Made by a program: the position numbers and the translations under genes
Part shown: piece after piece, positions 25,122 through 34,541 of the stretch
How the letters are laid out: each line of letters starts with the position of its first letter
Position numbering within the stretch: position 1 is the stretch's first letter
Origin: Hyphococcus luteus
GTDB taxonomy: Bacteria > Pseudomonadota > Alphaproteobacteria > Caulobacterales > Parvularculaceae
Direction: 5' to 3'
Length of the DNA stretch: 64,000 nt
Assembly (NCBI RefSeq): GCF_002943565.1
Contig: NZ_PJCH01000005.1
Location: forward strand, 496,001-560,000
The notes under the pieces: model-generated
Database searches by the model: none
Seen by the model: the letters and a program-made list of their open reading frames with translations, nothing else
Told to the model about the DNA's origin: nothing

Positions 25122-25871
25122 ATGCCCGGAATTGGCTTTTTAGGAGCGATCTTACTGGCGCTTTTCGTTATCGTGCCGGCCGTCATCAAGGTCCTGCGCG
25201 AATATGAGCGCGCGGTCATCTTCACGCTCGGCCGGGTGGGCCGCAAGGCCGCGGGCCCCGGCCTCGTCATCCTGATCCCGATCATCCAGACCATGCGCAA
25301 AGTCGACATGCGCACTTTCGTCCATGACGTGCCGACCCAGGACGTCATCTCCCGGGACAACGTTTCGGTGAAGGTGAACGCGGTCATCTATTACCGCGTC
25401 GTCGATTCCGTGCGCGCCGTGGTGCAGGTCGAAAACTATATGGCGGCGACCAGCCAGCTCGCCCAGACCACCCTGCGCTCGGTGCTCGGCAAGCACGATC
25501 TCGACGAGATGCTGCAGGAGCGCGACAAGCTCAACAAGGACATCCAGGAGATCCTTGACAGTCAGACTGAGGCCTGGGGCATCAAGGTCGCCAATGTGGA
25601 GATCAAGCATGTGGACGTGGACACGTCGATGATCCGCGCCATCGCCAAACAGGCCGAAGCCGAACGGGAGCGGCGCGCCAAGATCATCCTCGCCGAAGGC
25701 GAATTCCAGGCGGCGGCGAAACTCTCCGAAGCCGCGGAGGTGCTGGCCACCTCGCCGGGCGCCATGCAGCTGCGCTATCTCAACTCGCTGCAGGAGATCG
25801 CCGGCGACCAGACCAACACCATCGTCTTCCCGTTCTCCATCAATGAAATCGTCGACCGCATGCGCTCGTAA
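25122..25871 (+). CDS. Slipin/stomatin-family SPFH protein
   Basis: A 249-residue slipin with an N-terminal membrane hairpin (about 5-25) and an SPFH domain: [60 protein letters not shown], and a coiled coil from about 165 ([20 protein letters not shown]). Such proteins form oligomeric rings on the membrane and are partners and substrates of NfeD proteases. The ribosome-binding site AAAGGAG is strong, and a rho-independent terminator follows the gene. Confidence 0.94.
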   Translation: MPGIGFLGAILLALFVIVPAVIKVLREYERAVIFTLGRVGRKAAGPGLVILIPIIQTMRKVDMRTFVHDVPTQDVISRDNVSVKVNAVIYYRVVDSVRAVVQVENYMAATSQLAQTTLRSVLGKHDLDEMLQERDKLNKDIQEILDSQTEAWGIKVANVEIKHVDVDTSMIRAIAKQAEAERERRAKIILAEGEFQAAAKLSEAAEVLATSPGAMQLRYLNSLQEIAGDQTNTIVFPFSINEIVDRMRS

Positions 25872-25897
25872 TGCCGGTCGCCTTGGTTTAGGACAGG

Positions 25898-25927
25898 CGG
25901 CGCGCCCGGCCGGGGCGCGCCGTTTTT
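25898..25927 (+). terminator. Rho-independent terminator after slipin gene
   Basis: A perfect 10-bp stem CGGCGCGCCC/GGGCGCGCCG with loop GGCCG is followed by five T. It closes the NfeD-slipin unit. Confidence 0.85.
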
Positions 25928-25928
25928 C

Positions 25929-26198
25929 ATGATGCCGAACGAACCTATTGATAATATTCAGGAACTGGATGCGCGCGGCTATCGCTGTCCGCTGCCGGTG
26001 ATCCGCATGGAAGCGCGGCTGCGGCGGATGGCGCCTGGGGAAAAGCTTCTCGTCAGGGCGGACGACCCGGTCGCTGCGCTCGACATTCCCCATTTCTGCC
26101 GGGAAGCGGGACACGAAGCCCTGCGCCGGCCGGACGAAGGCGGCCCGGGCGCGCCGGTTTGCGTCTTTCTGGTCACGCGGGGGCCGAATCCGGCCTGA
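25929..26198 (+). CDS. TusA-like sulfurtransferase
   Basis: An 89-residue SirA/TusA-family protein. The hallmark is LDARGYRCPLPVIRMEARLR with the conserved Cys-Pro-x-Pro motif near residue 21, followed by GEKLLVRADDPVAALDIPHF and a C-terminal strand. Family members pass sulfur as persulfide to tRNA thiolation, molybdopterin or other pathways; which one cannot be told here. The start codon directly follows the slipin terminator's T-run, and two consecutive ATG codons are possible starts. Confidence 0.85.
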   Translation: MMPNEPIDNIQELDARGYRCPLPVIRMEARLRRMAPGEKLLVRADDPVAALDIPHFCREAGHEALRRPDEGGPGAPVCVFLVTRGPNPA

Positions 26199-26399
26199 AT
26201 TCCGGCCGTCGCCCCATCCGTTCCGGAGCGGGGGCGCCCTTTTGCTTTCAGAAATGGTAAAGGTTAATATGGAGGGACGCTCCGAGCCGTGCTTTAATGC
26301 GGTCTCGGACGCTCGGTGAAGCGCCGAACCGGGACCGCGAAGGCATGACGCCACAGTCGCGAATGCTGGCTCGGGGGAGTCTGTAGGGGAAGCGGGGAT

Positions 26400-27707
26400 A
26401 TGAAAAGAGATCCGAAGATGCTGTTTGGAAAAGCGCGCCGCCTGATCGGCGGCATTGCGGTCGCGTCCGTGCTGGCGTTCGCCGCCGCCGCGCCGGCGCA
26501 TGCGACATTCGAGGCCGGTCTTGAAGCCTACAAGAACGGGCAATATTCGCAGGCGCTCGACATCTGGCGGCGCTTCGCCGTTGCTGGCGACATTCGCTCG
26601 AAAAAAGTCCTCGGCGACGTCTATTCCGGCAAGGCGCTGGAAGCGGCCCGCGGCTCCGCCGCGCCGCTGGAGGAAATTCCGGTCGACAATGTCCAGGCCC
26701 TCGTCTGGTACACGCTCGCGGCCTATCACGATTTCTCCGCATACCAACTTCCCACCGCTGACGAAGTCAACGCGCAGATCCTCGCCGAAGGGCGCCTTAC
26801 GGAAATCCGCTTCCGCATGAGCTCGCGCGACGTCGACAAGGCCGAAGACCTGATCGCCCGCACTTTTGAAGCCGGCAGCCCTTACGACATCTACCGTCTC
26901 GGCGAGATGTATCAGAAAGGCGCCGGGCTCGAAAAAGACAACACCAAGGCGCTTGAAATGTACGCCCTCGCCAAGGAGCGCGGCGTCGGCGAGGCGAGCG
27001 CGGCTTACGAATTCCTCGAGCCTTTGATGAACAAAAAGGAAGTCGAGAACGCGCTCGACAAAGTCGCAGACTGGCAGCCGCCCCTGCCGCCCGAACACAC
27101 GGGCAAAACCCGCCAGCAGGAAGAACTCGAGCGCCTCAAGAAAGAGCTTGAGGAAATCCGCATGGCGGACGCGCTTGAAGCGGTCTCCGACATCGATGTG
27201 GAGCTTATCCAACGCGCGCTTAACGCGCTCGGCTATCGCGCCGGCGTCGTCGACAACAAGCTCGGCCCCTCGACCCGCGAGGCGATCCGCCGCTTCCAAT
27301 ACGCCCAGGTCGCCCGCGACCGCGACATGAGCGATGAGGAAAAAGAGGCGGTGGTGACCGGCGTCCTGACGCCGCGCCAGACCGTCGATCTCTTCGGCGA
27401 AGCCGCCAAAGCGAAACATCCGATGTCGCAATATGTCTACGGCATCATGCATGTGCGCGGCATCGGCGTGGAGCAGGACGGCCAGCAGGCGGTGAAATGG
27501 CTCAGCGACGCGGCGGAGCAAAATCTCGCCATCGCCCATTACGCCCTCGGCGTCGTCTATCGCGACGGCACCACAGGGCTCAACGAAGTGGCGCCGGACG
27601 AGCGAAAGTCCGCCTTCCACCTCGCTCGCGCCGCAGCGCTCGGCTACAAGCCGGCGAACGACGCGCTGCGCCGTTTAAGCTTCGAATATACGCGTGACAT
27701 TCAGTAA
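26400..27707 (+). CDS. Secreted Sel1-repeat protein with peptidoglycan-binding-like domain
   Basis: A 435-residue exported protein. The signal peptide runs to about residue 37 (AAAAPAHA). TPR/Sel1-type repeats follow (EAYKNGQYSQALDIWRRFAV, YDIYRLGEMYQKGAGLEKDN, MSQYVYGIMHVRGIGVEQDG, IAHYALGVVYRDG), with a peptidoglycan_binding_1-like module at about 262-300 (ELIQRALNALGYRAGVVDNK...STREAIRRFQ) between them. This makes a periplasmic wall-associated scaffold likely. The next gene starts at its stop codon (TAATG) or 15 bases later, so both are one operon. Confidence 0.8.
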   Translation: MKRDPKMLFGKARRLIGGIAVASVLAFAAAAPAHATFEAGLEAYKNGQYSQALDIWRRFAVAGDIRSKKVLGDVYSGKALEAARGSAAPLEEIPVDNVQALVWYTLAAYHDFSAYQLPTADEVNAQILAEGRLTEIRFRMSSRDVDKAEDLIARTFEAGSPYDIYRLGEMYQKGAGLEKDNTKALEMYALAKERGVGEASAAYEFLEPLMNKKEVENALDKVADWQPPLPPEHTGKTRQQEELERLKKELEEIRMADALEAVSDIDVELIQRALNALGYRAGVVDNKLGPSTREAIRRFQYAQVARDRDMSDEEKEAVVTGVLTPRQTVDLFGEAAKAKHPMSQYVYGIMHVRGIGVEQDGQQAVKWLSDAAEQNLAIAHYALGVVYRDGTTGLNEVAPDERKSAFHLARAAALGYKPANDALRRLSFEYTRDIQ

Positions 27708-27721
27708 TGGGGGATCTTGAG

Positions 27722-28798
27722 ATGAACCGCATGAAGTTGAACCATTTCGCCCCCGCTCCGGTCCGCGCCATGGCCGCCGGCTTATTGGCGGCGGCGTTCA
27801 CGGCGACAAGCGTTCAGGCGCAGTCGCTGGGCGGCTTTCCGATCCGCGAGCCGGACGCCGGCTCGTCGAGCTCCAGCTCCTCCGGCGGCTCGAGCAAAAA
27901 AGGCCCGATGCAGATCATCGTCGATGCGAACGGACCGGGCCCTTACAAAACCATTTCCGCCGCGCTTGACGATGTCGCCGAAGGCGGCGTCGTTTATGTG
28001 ATGCACGGCGTCTACAACGAATCCATCAAGCTCGATAAATCGGTGTTCATCCAGGGCGACCGCGGCCCCGGCTCGGGCGTTGAAATCGCCGCGCCGATGA
28101 ACGCGCCCTGCCTCACCTTCAAGCCGAAACAGGGAACCGCGCACGCCGTCGTCGCGAATGTCCAGTTCAAGGCGAAGATCAATTCCGGCGCGGCGGCCTG
28201 CGTCGATGTCGATCAGGGCGTTTTCACCCTGAAGGAAAGCGACGTCCTCGGCTCCGGCGTCAAGCCCGCGGTGAAAATCAACGGCGGCACGGTGATGCTT
28301 GAGAAAAACCGCATCTCCGCCGGCTCCGAAGGCGTTTTCGTCACGCAGCCGCATTCCCTGTCGCAAAGCTTCATCATCGACAACAAGATTTTGCAGAACA
28401 AGGTCGGCGTCGACATTGCGAGCGGCAGCCGCGCCGATGTCGTGGTGGCCGGCAACGAGATCTTCGACAATCTCGACTCGGGCGTGAAATCCTCCGGCTA
28501 TGGCTCGGCCAAGCTGATCGGCAACAAGATCCGCAACAACAAGGGCTCGGGCGTCATCCTCGACAAATACGCCAAGCTCTCGCTGGTTCGCTATAACGAA
28601 ATCGCCCAGAATTCAGGCGACGGCGTCGCCATTCCGTTCGGCGTCAACGGTGTCATCGAAGACAATGACATTGTCGGCAATGACGGGCTTTCGATCTTCG
28701 TGCGCGACGGTCTCGAGCCGAAGATCACCAACAACACCATCGAAAACAACAAAGGCGACCGCTGCTCCAAGAAAGACCGGCGCAAGGGCCGCTGTTAG
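27722..28798 (+). CDS. Exported right-handed beta-helix repeat protein
   Basis: A 358-residue exported protein, signal peptide to about residue 35 (SVQAQS), then a Ser/Gly-rich spacer and a pectate-lyase-like beta-helix. The entry motif GPYKTISAALDDVAEGGVVY and later coils with Asn ladders (NKILQNKVGVDI, NEIFDNLDSGVKS, NKIRNNKGSGVI, NEIAQNSGDGV, NDIVGNDG, NTIENNKG) are plain. Such folds bind or cleave polysaccharide; no lyase catalytic residues can be assigned. ATG 27722 places the signal peptide properly; ATG 27707, overlapping the previous stop, is the alternative. Confidence 0.82.
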   Translation: MNRMKLNHFAPAPVRAMAAGLLAAAFTATSVQAQSLGGFPIREPDAGSSSSSSSGGSSKKGPMQIIVDANGPGPYKTISAALDDVAEGGVVYVMHGVYNESIKLDKSVFIQGDRGPGSGVEIAAPMNAPCLTFKPKQGTAHAVVANVQFKAKINSGAAACVDVDQGVFTLKESDVLGSGVKPAVKINGGTVMLEKNRISAGSEGVFVTQPHSLSQSFIIDNKILQNKVGVDIASGSRADVVVAGNEIFDNLDSGVKSSGYGSAKLIGNKIRNNKGSGVILDKYAKLSLVRYNEIAQNSGDGVAIPFGVNGVIEDNDIVGNDGLSIFVRDGLEPKITNNTIENNKGDRCSKKDRRKGRC

Positions 28799-28820
28799 GC
28801 TTTGCTTTCATCCAAACACA

Positions 28821-28846
28821 AAAACCCCGCTCCGGCGGGGTTTTTT
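28821..28846 (+). terminator. Rho-independent terminator after beta-helix gene
   Basis: Stem CCCCGC/GCGGGG with loop TCCG followed by six T. Confidence 0.85.
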
Positions 28847-28875
28847 AATCGACCAAAAAAGGAAAACCTAAGACG

Positions 28876-29211
28876 ATGAGCGAGTTGCCGCCCTGCCCGC
28901 AATGCGGGTCGACCCTGACTTACGAAGATTCCGGCCTGCTGGTCTGTCCGGAATGCGCCCATGAATGGACCCCGGGGACGGCGGCTGAAGAGGCGGCGTC
29001 CGGCGTTGTCGACGCCAATGGCAATGCGCTCAGCGACGGCGACACGGTCACGGTCATCAAGGATCTCAAAATCAAGGGCTCCTCGCAGGTCGTCAAAGTC
29101 GGCACAAAGGTGAAGAATATCCGCCTTACAGGCGGCGACCATGACATCGACTGCCGCATCGACGGCGTCGGCGCCATGAAGCTGAAATCGCAATTCGTGA
29201 AAAAGAGCTGA
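28876..29211 (+). CDS. yjdM: YjdM/PhnA-family zinc-ribbon protein
   Basis: A 111-residue PhnA-family protein with an N-terminal zinc ribbon ([20 protein letters not shown] ... PECAHEW) and the SH3-like C-terminal domain [33 protein letters not shown], followed by [20 protein letters not shown]. Despite the old name alkylphosphonate utilisation protein, no phn genes are near and the role of the family is unclear. It has its own leader after the upstream terminator. Confidence 0.92.
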   Translation: MSELPPCPQCGSTLTYEDSGLLVCPECAHEWTPGTAAEEAASGVVDANGNALSDGDTVTVIKDLKIKGSSQVVKVGTKVKNIRLTGGDHDIDCRIDGVGAMKLKSQFVKKS

Positions 29212-29274
29212 GGCGCCGCCGTAAGTTTTGCCGCAAGTTTTGTTTGCGCCGCGCATAGTCCGAAGGACGAAGCG

Positions 29275-29359
29275 TGGTGCCCCCCGCCGGAATCGAACCG
29301 GCACTCCCGAAGGAACTGGATTTTGAATCCAGCGCGTCTACCAGTTCCGCCAGAGGGGC
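29275..29359 (-). tRNA. tRNA-Leu (anticodon CAA)
   Basis: Minus strand: the acceptor 5' end GCCCCTC pairs with GGGGGGC, the anticodon arm is CTGGA-TTCAAAA-TCCAG giving CAA (decodes UUG), the variable arm GTTCCTTCGGGAGT is long as expected of a class II tRNA, and the T arm is GCCGG-TTCGATT-CCGGC. CCA is encoded at the 3' end (plus-strand TGG, 29275-29277). Confidence 0.96.
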
Positions 29360-29492
29360 TCATAGCACGGTCGACGTGAGGGCGGCATATTAGGTGGCGC
29401 GAAGGCGCGGTCAATGGCTCCCGAAAGATTTGTTAAGGCTCGCCTAGGTATCATCGGCGAAATCCTCTACATGGCTTAACAGGCGGACGATT

Positions 29493-30191
29493 GTGAGACA
29501 GATGACCGAGAACGGTCCGACCCCAAAAGAGAAGATGCGCGGCGCAACCCGCGTCCTCCATGACATCCTCGACGATCTGAAACGCGCGGCGCCCGAAACC
29601 GCCGCCGCGTCTTCAGACGCCGCTGCAGCTCCGACAGCCGCCCCCTCCGCCGCTTTGGGCGATGTCGTCGACCGGCTCGACGAGCGGGCCTTCGGCTTCC
29701 TCCTCCTTCTCCTCGCCCTGCCCTGCTGCCTGCCTTTCGTTTATCTCCTGCCGCAGATCGTGGCCCTGCCCATGCTGGCGCTCGCCGGACAGATGGCCAT
29801 GGGGACGCGTCATCCCTGGCTGCCACAAAAGCTCCATGACCGGCGTTTCGAGATCGCCGCTTTTTCGAATGTGCTCGCACGCGCGGAAAAATACGGGGGC
29901 TGGCTGGAGCGCATCGCCACTCCGCGCTTGAGGCCCGTTACGAGCCATCTGGCGCTGCGCATCATCGGCGGCCTGATGCTGCTGCCCATCGCCTCGATCC
30001 TGATGCCTTTCCCCCTGACCAATACGGTTCCCGGCATCGGCGTCGCCATCGCCGCGCTCGGCATTATCGAGCGCGATGGCGTTCTGGTGACCGGCGGGCT
30101 GCTGATCGGCTTTATCTGGGTGCTCCTGCTGATCTTTGTCGGCGCGGAAACCCTGCATCTCGTCAAGGACTGGCTGACCGGCGGGGCCTGA
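29493..30191 (+). CDS. ExoD-family membrane protein
   Basis: A 232-residue member of the ExoD family, named for a Rhizobium exopolysaccharide-synthesis locus. After a variable 50-residue N-terminus come LGDVVDRLDERAFGFLLLLL, PCCLPFVYLLPQIVALPMLA, GTRHPWLPQKLHDRRF and three more membrane segments (about 150-225). The biochemical role is unknown. The start is GTG 29493 with AGGCGGA before it, or ATG 29502. Confidence 0.86.
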   Translation: MRQMTENGPTPKEKMRGATRVLHDILDDLKRAAPETAAASSDAAAAPTAAPSAALGDVVDRLDERAFGFLLLLLALPCCLPFVYLLPQIVALPMLALAGQMAMGTRHPWLPQKLHDRRFEIAAFSNVLARAEKYGGWLERIATPRLRPVTSHLALRIIGGLMLLPIASILMPFPLTNTVPGIGVAIAALGIIERDGVLVTGGLLIGFIWVLLLIFVGAETLHLVKDWLTGGA

Positions 30192-30256
30192 GCCCCACGA
30201 AGATGTGACGATCCGTCTTGAGGCCGGCCCTTTGCATCAAGGTTATAACAGCCGTC

Positions 30257-30808
30257 ATGCTCAAGGCTTTCTTCAACCGGATGTCCTTTACCGAGCGCGT
30301 GCTGGGGCTGTCTTTCCTTGCAAGCGGCGCGATGCTGGCCGGCGCTCATCTGTTTGAAAAAGTCGGCGGGCTCGTCCCTTGTGTTTTGTGCCTCAACCAG
30401 CGCGAGGCGCACTGGACCGCGCTCGCCGTGGCGGCGGCGGGGCTCGTGGCTGCGCGCCTCTTTCGCTCCAAGCTCGGCGCCGCAGCCGCCGTTGGCGCCG
30501 CGGCCCTCGTCTACGCTGTCAGCGCGGGCCTCGCCTTTTACCATACAGGCGTCGAATACGGGTACTGGCCGGGCCCGGCGATCTGCGCCGGCGGCGGCGT
30601 CGACGCCATCGATCTCGACAATCTCGCCGCCTCTTTAAGCCAGAAGAGCGACGCCCCCTCCTGCGAAGACGTGCAATGGCGCTTTCTTGGCGTCTCCATG
30701 GCTGGCTATAATCTTCTGGCGTCGGCCGGGCTTTTCGCGCTGACGCTCCTCGCCGCGCTGACGGAAACCCGCGCGGCGAAACGCACAAGGCATGGAGCCC
30801 CCGCATGA
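30257..30808 (+). CDS. Disulfide bond formation protein B-like (DsbB)
   Basis: A 183-residue four-helix membrane protein. The first redox pair is CVLC in the loop VGGLVPCVLCLNQREAHW, just as the quinone-proximal CxxC of DsbB, and a second pair (PAICAGG, APSCEDVQW) lies in the second periplasmic loop. It should reoxidise a periplasmic DsbA-type thiol oxidant using ubiquinone, which fits the ubiquinone-synthesis gene that overlaps its end (ATGA). ATG 30257 is used rather than a TTG at 30218. Confidence 0.88.
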   Translation: MLKAFFNRMSFTERVLGLSFLASGAMLAGAHLFEKVGGLVPCVLCLNQREAHWTALAVAAAGLVAARLFRSKLGAAAAVGAAALVYAVSAGLAFYHTGVEYGYWPGPAICAGGGVDAIDLDNLAASLSQKSDAPSCEDVQWRFLGVSMAGYNLLASAGLFALTLLAALTETRAAKRTRHGAPA

Positions 30809-31353
30809 AGACGCCGCAAAAGCCGGGCCCTCGCGCCGGACGCATTGCCGAGATGCTGCGCGTCGATCACGCCGGCGAATATGGGGCCGTCGCCATTTAC
30901 CGCGGCCAGCGCGCCGTCTTCGACAAGCTGACGCACAAAGCGGAAACCGCCGCCCTCTTGAAAGAGATGGAAGAGGGCGAGCACCATCACCTCTCGACCT
31001 TTGACGCGCTTCTCGCCGACCGCAAAGTGCGCCCCACCCTGCTCGCGCCGTTCTGGAACGCCGCCGGCTTCGGGCTGGGCGCGGCGACCGCGCTGATGGG
31101 CGAGAAAGCCGCCATGGCCTGCACCGCCGCCGTCGAAGACGTCATCGAAAAACATTACGCCGAACAGATCGGCGAGCTTGAAACGGACGAGCCCGCACTC
31201 GCAGAGACCGTGCGCGAATTCCGCGACGACGAGCTCGAACACAAGCACACGGCCGAGACCCACGGCGCGCAAGAGGCGCCGGGCTACAACCTCTTGTCCT
31301 CGGCGATCCGGTTCGGCTGTCGCGCCGCCATCCGCATCGCTGAAAAAGTCTGA
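30805..31353 (+). CDS. coq7: 3-demethoxyubiquinol 3-hydroxylase (Coq7)
   Basis: A 182-residue Coq7/Cat5-type di-iron hydroxylase for the penultimate step of ubiquinone synthesis. The di-iron ligands are readable in DHAGEYGAVAIYRGQ, EMEEGEHHHL, EDVIEKHYAEQIGEL and FRDDELEHKHTAE (repeated E...ExxH). It starts inside the end of dsbB, so the two are translationally coupled. Confidence 0.93.
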   Translation: MKTPQKPGPRAGRIAEMLRVDHAGEYGAVAIYRGQRAVFDKLTHKAETAALLKEMEEGEHHHLSTFDALLADRKVRPTLLAPFWNAAGFGLGAATALMGEKAAMACTAAVEDVIEKHYAEQIGELETDEPALAETVREFRDDELEHKHTAETHGAQEAPGYNLLSSAIRFGCRAAIRIAEKV

Positions 31354-31429
31354 GGCCCGCTCGCCGCCTTTGCGCCCCTGGATGGACCCGGCTAGTATCG
31401 CCGCCAACCAATCTTTTCAGGGAGTTTTC

Positions 31430-33292
31430 ATGAGAAAAGCCAAGATCCTGCGCCGGGCGGGCGCCGCCGCCGCCATTTCGGCGCTGGCCCTCGCCGCGGC
31501 CTGCAGCCCGGAGCCGGCGGAGCCATCAGGAACCGACGAGACGGCCGCGCCGACGGTCGAAGACGCAAAAGAATTTATCGCGCGCGTCGAAGACTGGTAT
31601 CGTGATTTCGGCGAATATTCCGCGCGCATTCAGTGGGTCAACGCCACTTACATCACCTACGACACCGACTGGCTGTCCTCGCGCGTCGCCGCGGAAGGCA
31701 CCGAGATGGGCGTTAAATTCGCCAATGAAGCAAAGCGCTTCAACGATCTCGACTTGCCGGCCGAGATGCGCCGCAAAATCGAGTTCATCAAGCTCGGCCT
31801 TAACCTGCCGGCGCCGGAAAAGCCGGGCGCGGCGAAAGAGCTTGCGGACATCAACACCCGCATGGGCTCTACCTACGCCACCGGCAAGATCGAACTGGAC
31901 GGCGAGACAGTCGCCCGCGTCGACCTTGAAGAGATGATGGGCACGGTGCGCGATCCCGATAAACTCGAGGAAATCTGGGTGAAATGGCGCGAAATCCCGG
32001 TCGCCGAAAATGACGACGGCACGACCATGAAGGAAGATTACGCCCGCATGGCCGAAATCGCGAATGAAGGCGCGCGCGAGCTTGGCTTTGAGGATGTCGG
32101 CGCCATGTGGCGCGCGCGTTACGATCTTCCGCCTGCGGAGTTTGCGGCCGAGACCGACCGGCTCTGGGAGCAGGTCAAGCCGCTCTACGACCAGCTACAC
32201 TGCCATGTGCGCGCCAAACTCAACGAGCAATATGGCGATGATGTCGTTCCCCTCGACGAGCCGATCCGCGCCGATCTTCTCGGCAATATGTGGGCGCAAA
32301 GCTGGGCCAATATTTATGACCTCGTTGCGCCCGCCGACGCCGACCCGGGCTATGACCTGACCGAGCTTTTGAAGTCGAACGGCTATGACGCGAAGAAGAT
32401 GGTCGAGACCGGCGAAGGGTTCTTCTCCTCCCTCGGTTTCGAGCCCCTGCCCGAAACCTTCTGGGCGCGGTCGCAGATCACCAAACCGCGGGACCGCGAA
32501 GTCGTCTGCCATGCTTCGGCGTGGGATCTCGACAGTCAGGACGACATCCGCATCAAGATGTGCACCAAGGTGAACTCCGACGACTTCCAGACGATCCACC
32601 ACGAGCTCGGACACAACTACTATCAGCGCGCCTATAAGGACCAGCCGCCGCTCTTCCAGAACGGCGCCAATGGCGGCTTTCACGAGGCGATCGGCGACAT
32701 GGTCGCTCTTTCGATCACGCCGGACTATCTGAAGCAGATCGGGCTTCTCGACGAGGAGCCGGACGCATCGAAAGACATCGGCCTTTTGATGGCGCAGGCG
32801 CTCGAGAAAATCTCTTTCATGCCCTTTGGCCTCCTCATGGACAAATGGCGCTGGGAAGTGTTCGACGGCGAGCTAACGCCCGAAACCTATAATGACGGCT
32901 GGTGGCGCTTGCGCGAGCAATATCAGGGCGTGCGCCCGCCGGTCGCGCGAGACGCCCATTATTTCGATCCGGGCGGGAAGTACCACATCCCCGGCAACGT
33001 CTCCTATACGCGCTATTTCATCGCCCATATCCTGCAGTTCCAGTTCCACAAGGCCGCCTGCGAACAGGCCGGCTGGACCGGGCCTTTGCACCGCTGCTCG
33101 ATCTACGGCTCGAAGGAAGTCGGCGAGAACTTCAACGCCATGCTGGAAATGGGCGCCTCGAAGCCCTGGCCCGAAGCGCTCGAAGCCTTCACCGGCACGC
33201 GGGAAATGGACGGCGAAGCGGTGGTCGAATATTTCGCGCCGCTGATGGAATGGCTCGAAGAGCAGAACAAGGACCGCACCTGCGGCTGGTAA
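31430..33292 (+). CDS. M2-family peptidyl-dipeptidase (ACE-like) lipoprotein
   Basis: A 620-residue zinc peptidase homologous to angiotensin-converting enzyme. The signal peptide ends in a lipobox-like ALAAACSPE, so it is probably a lipoprotein. The zinc motif is HHELGH in TIHHELGHNYYQRAYKDQPP, the third ligand Glu lies in NGGFHEAIGDMVALS, and IPGNVSYTRYFIAHILQFQF is the conserved region near the substrate and chloride sites. Bacterial ACE homologues release dipeptides from peptide C-termini. The AGGGAG site supports ATG 31430. Confidence 0.93.
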   Translation: MRKAKILRRAGAAAAISALALAAACSPEPAEPSGTDETAAPTVEDAKEFIARVEDWYRDFGEYSARIQWVNATYITYDTDWLSSRVAAEGTEMGVKFANEAKRFNDLDLPAEMRRKIEFIKLGLNLPAPEKPGAAKELADINTRMGSTYATGKIELDGETVARVDLEEMMGTVRDPDKLEEIWVKWREIPVAENDDGTTMKEDYARMAEIANEGARELGFEDVGAMWRARYDLPPAEFAAETDRLWEQVKPLYDQLHCHVRAKLNEQYGDDVVPLDEPIRADLLGNMWAQSWANIYDLVAPADADPGYDLTELLKSNGYDAKKMVETGEGFFSSLGFEPLPETFWARSQITKPRDREVVCHASAWDLDSQDDIRIKMCTKVNSDDFQTIHHELGHNYYQRAYKDQPPLFQNGANGGFHEAIGDMVALSITPDYLKQIGLLDEEPDASKDIGLLMAQALEKISFMPFGLLMDKWRWEVFDGELTPETYNDGWWRLREQYQGVRPPVARDAHYFDPGGKYHIPGNVSYTRYFIAHILQFQFHKAACEQAGWTGPLHRCSIYGSKEVGENFNAMLEMGASKPWPEALEAFTGTREMDGEAVVEYFAPLMEWLEEQNKDRTCGW

Positions 33293-33316
33293 GCGCCGCT
33301 GCGAACTGAAAAAAGA

Positions 33317-33345
33317 AAAGCCCCGTCGAAGCGGGGCTTTTTTAT
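33317..33345. terminator. Terminator between convergent peptidase and hisE
   Basis: Stem GCCCCG/CGGGGC, loop TCGAAG, T6 on the plus side and an A-rich flank on the other, so it can serve both converging transcripts. Confidence 0.85.
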
Positions 33346-33677
33346 TTGCGCGAGGCTTTTTCGTCGTGCCCGGACGTTCCTTCGCGCGCGCCGAGCACGG
33401 CGGCGACATCGTCGAGCGAGACGCCCTGCTCCGCCAGCATGACCAGTAGGTGGTATAGAACGTCGGCGGCTTCAGCGGTGAGATGGGCTTTGTCGCCCGA
33501 CACCGCCGCAAGCGCGGCTTCCACCGCTTCCTCGCCGAATTTCTTGGCGCATTTTTGCGCCCCGCCGGCAAGCAGCGAGGCGGTGTAGGACTGATCGGCG
33601 CCCGCGCCCTTACGCGCGGCGATGGTCGCCTCAAGCCGCTTCAACACCGCACCGATATCGCTGCTTGCGTCAGTCAT
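33342..33677 (-). CDS. hisE: Phosphoribosyl-ATP diphosphatase
   Basis: A 111-residue all-alpha NTP pyrophosphohydrolase for the second step of histidine synthesis, with SYTASLLAGGAQKCAKKFGE and the acidic EEAVEAALAA...EAADVLYHLLVMLAEQ helices that bind metal. It lies 12 bp after hisF, at the end of the minus-strand his genes. Confidence 0.95.
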   Translation of the reverse strand: MTDASSDIGAVLKRLEATIAARKGAGADQSYTASLLAGGAQKCAKKFGEEAVEAALAAVSGDKAHLTAEAADVLYHLLVMLAEQGVSLDDVAAVLGAREGTSGHDEKASRK

Positions 33678-33689
33678 TCGCTCCGCCTT

Positions 33690-34475
33690 TCAAGCCGCCG
33701 ACTTGGAAAACCGCATGGGAAGCCCCGCCTTCGCCATGGCTTCTTTGGCTTCGAGGATTGAGATTTCCCCGAAATGGAAAATCGAGGCGGCGAGCACGGC
33801 GGAGGCTTTGCCCTCTTTCGCTGCTTCCACGAGATGCTCCACCGACCCGGCGCCGCCGGAGGCGATCACCGGCACGTCCACGGCCTCGGCGATGGCCCGG
33901 GTCAGCGCGATGTCGTAGCCGGTCTTGACGCCGTCGCAGTCCATGGAGGTCAAAAGGATTTCCCCGGCGCCGCGCGCGACCACGTCTTTTGCGAATTCGA
34001 CGGCGTTGATCCCGGTCGCATTGCGCCCGCCATGGGTGAAGATTTCCCAATGCCCATTATCAGGGGGATCCCCGACGCGTTTCCCATCGATGGCGACGAC
34101 CACGCATTGCGCGCCGAACCGCTCCGCCGCGGCGTTAATGAGGTCGGGATTGTTTACCGCCGCGGTGTTGATCGCCACCTTGTCGGCGCCGGCCAGCAGC
34201 AGCGCCCGGAAATCGTCGAGCGAGGCGACGCCGCCTCCGACGGTCAGGGGCATAAAGCAATGCTCGGCGACATCGGAGACCTTGTCGAGGAGGATGCCGC
34301 GCCCTTCGTGGCTTGCGGAAATGTCGAGAAAGCAGAGCTCGTCGGCGCCGGCGGCGTCATAGGCTTTGGCGGCGTCGGCGGGGTCGCCCGCATCACGCAG
34401 ATTGACGAAATTGACGCCTTTGACGACGCGGCCGTCCTTGACGTCGAGACAGGGGATGATCCGTATATTGAGCAT
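33690..34475 (-). CDS. hisF: Imidazole glycerol phosphate synthase cyclase subunit
   Basis: A 261-residue (beta/alpha)8 barrel. The first strand is [19 protein letters not shown] with the catalytic Asp, the second catalytic Asp is in [16 protein letters not shown], and the phosphate loop is [13 protein letters not shown]. It uses ammonia from HisH. It is separated from hisA by a CYTH-CHAD gene. Confidence 0.96.
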   Translation of the reverse strand: MLNIRIIPCLDVKDGRVVKGVNFVNLRDAGDPADAAKAYDAAGADELCFLDISASHEGRGILLDKVSDVAEHCFMPLTVGGGVASLDDFRALLLAGADKVAINTAAVNNPDLINAAAERFGAQCVVVAIDGKRVGDPPDNGHWEIFTHGGRNATGINAVEFAKDVVARGAGEILLTSMDCDGVKTGYDIALTRAIAEAVDVPVIASGGAGSVEHLVEAAKEGKASAVLAASIFHFGEISILEAKEAMAKAGLPMRFSKSAA

Positions 34476-34541
34476 TCGTGATCTTTGTATTGTGCGTTTT
34501 CTGACGGAAAACCGGCTTCCACTTTTCCGGAAAACGCTGGG

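Noticed and set aside
26205-26245. GCCCC...GGGGGC hairpin after the TusA-like gene followed by CCCTTTTG
   Set aside because: The stem is imperfect and the T-run short; too weak to list as a terminator.
25152-27620. An 822-codon open frame on the minus strand opposite the slipin, TusA-like and Sel1 genes
   Set aside because: It is antisense to three convincing genes, its translation has no domain-like sequence, and long antisense frames are expected in G+C-rich coding DNA.
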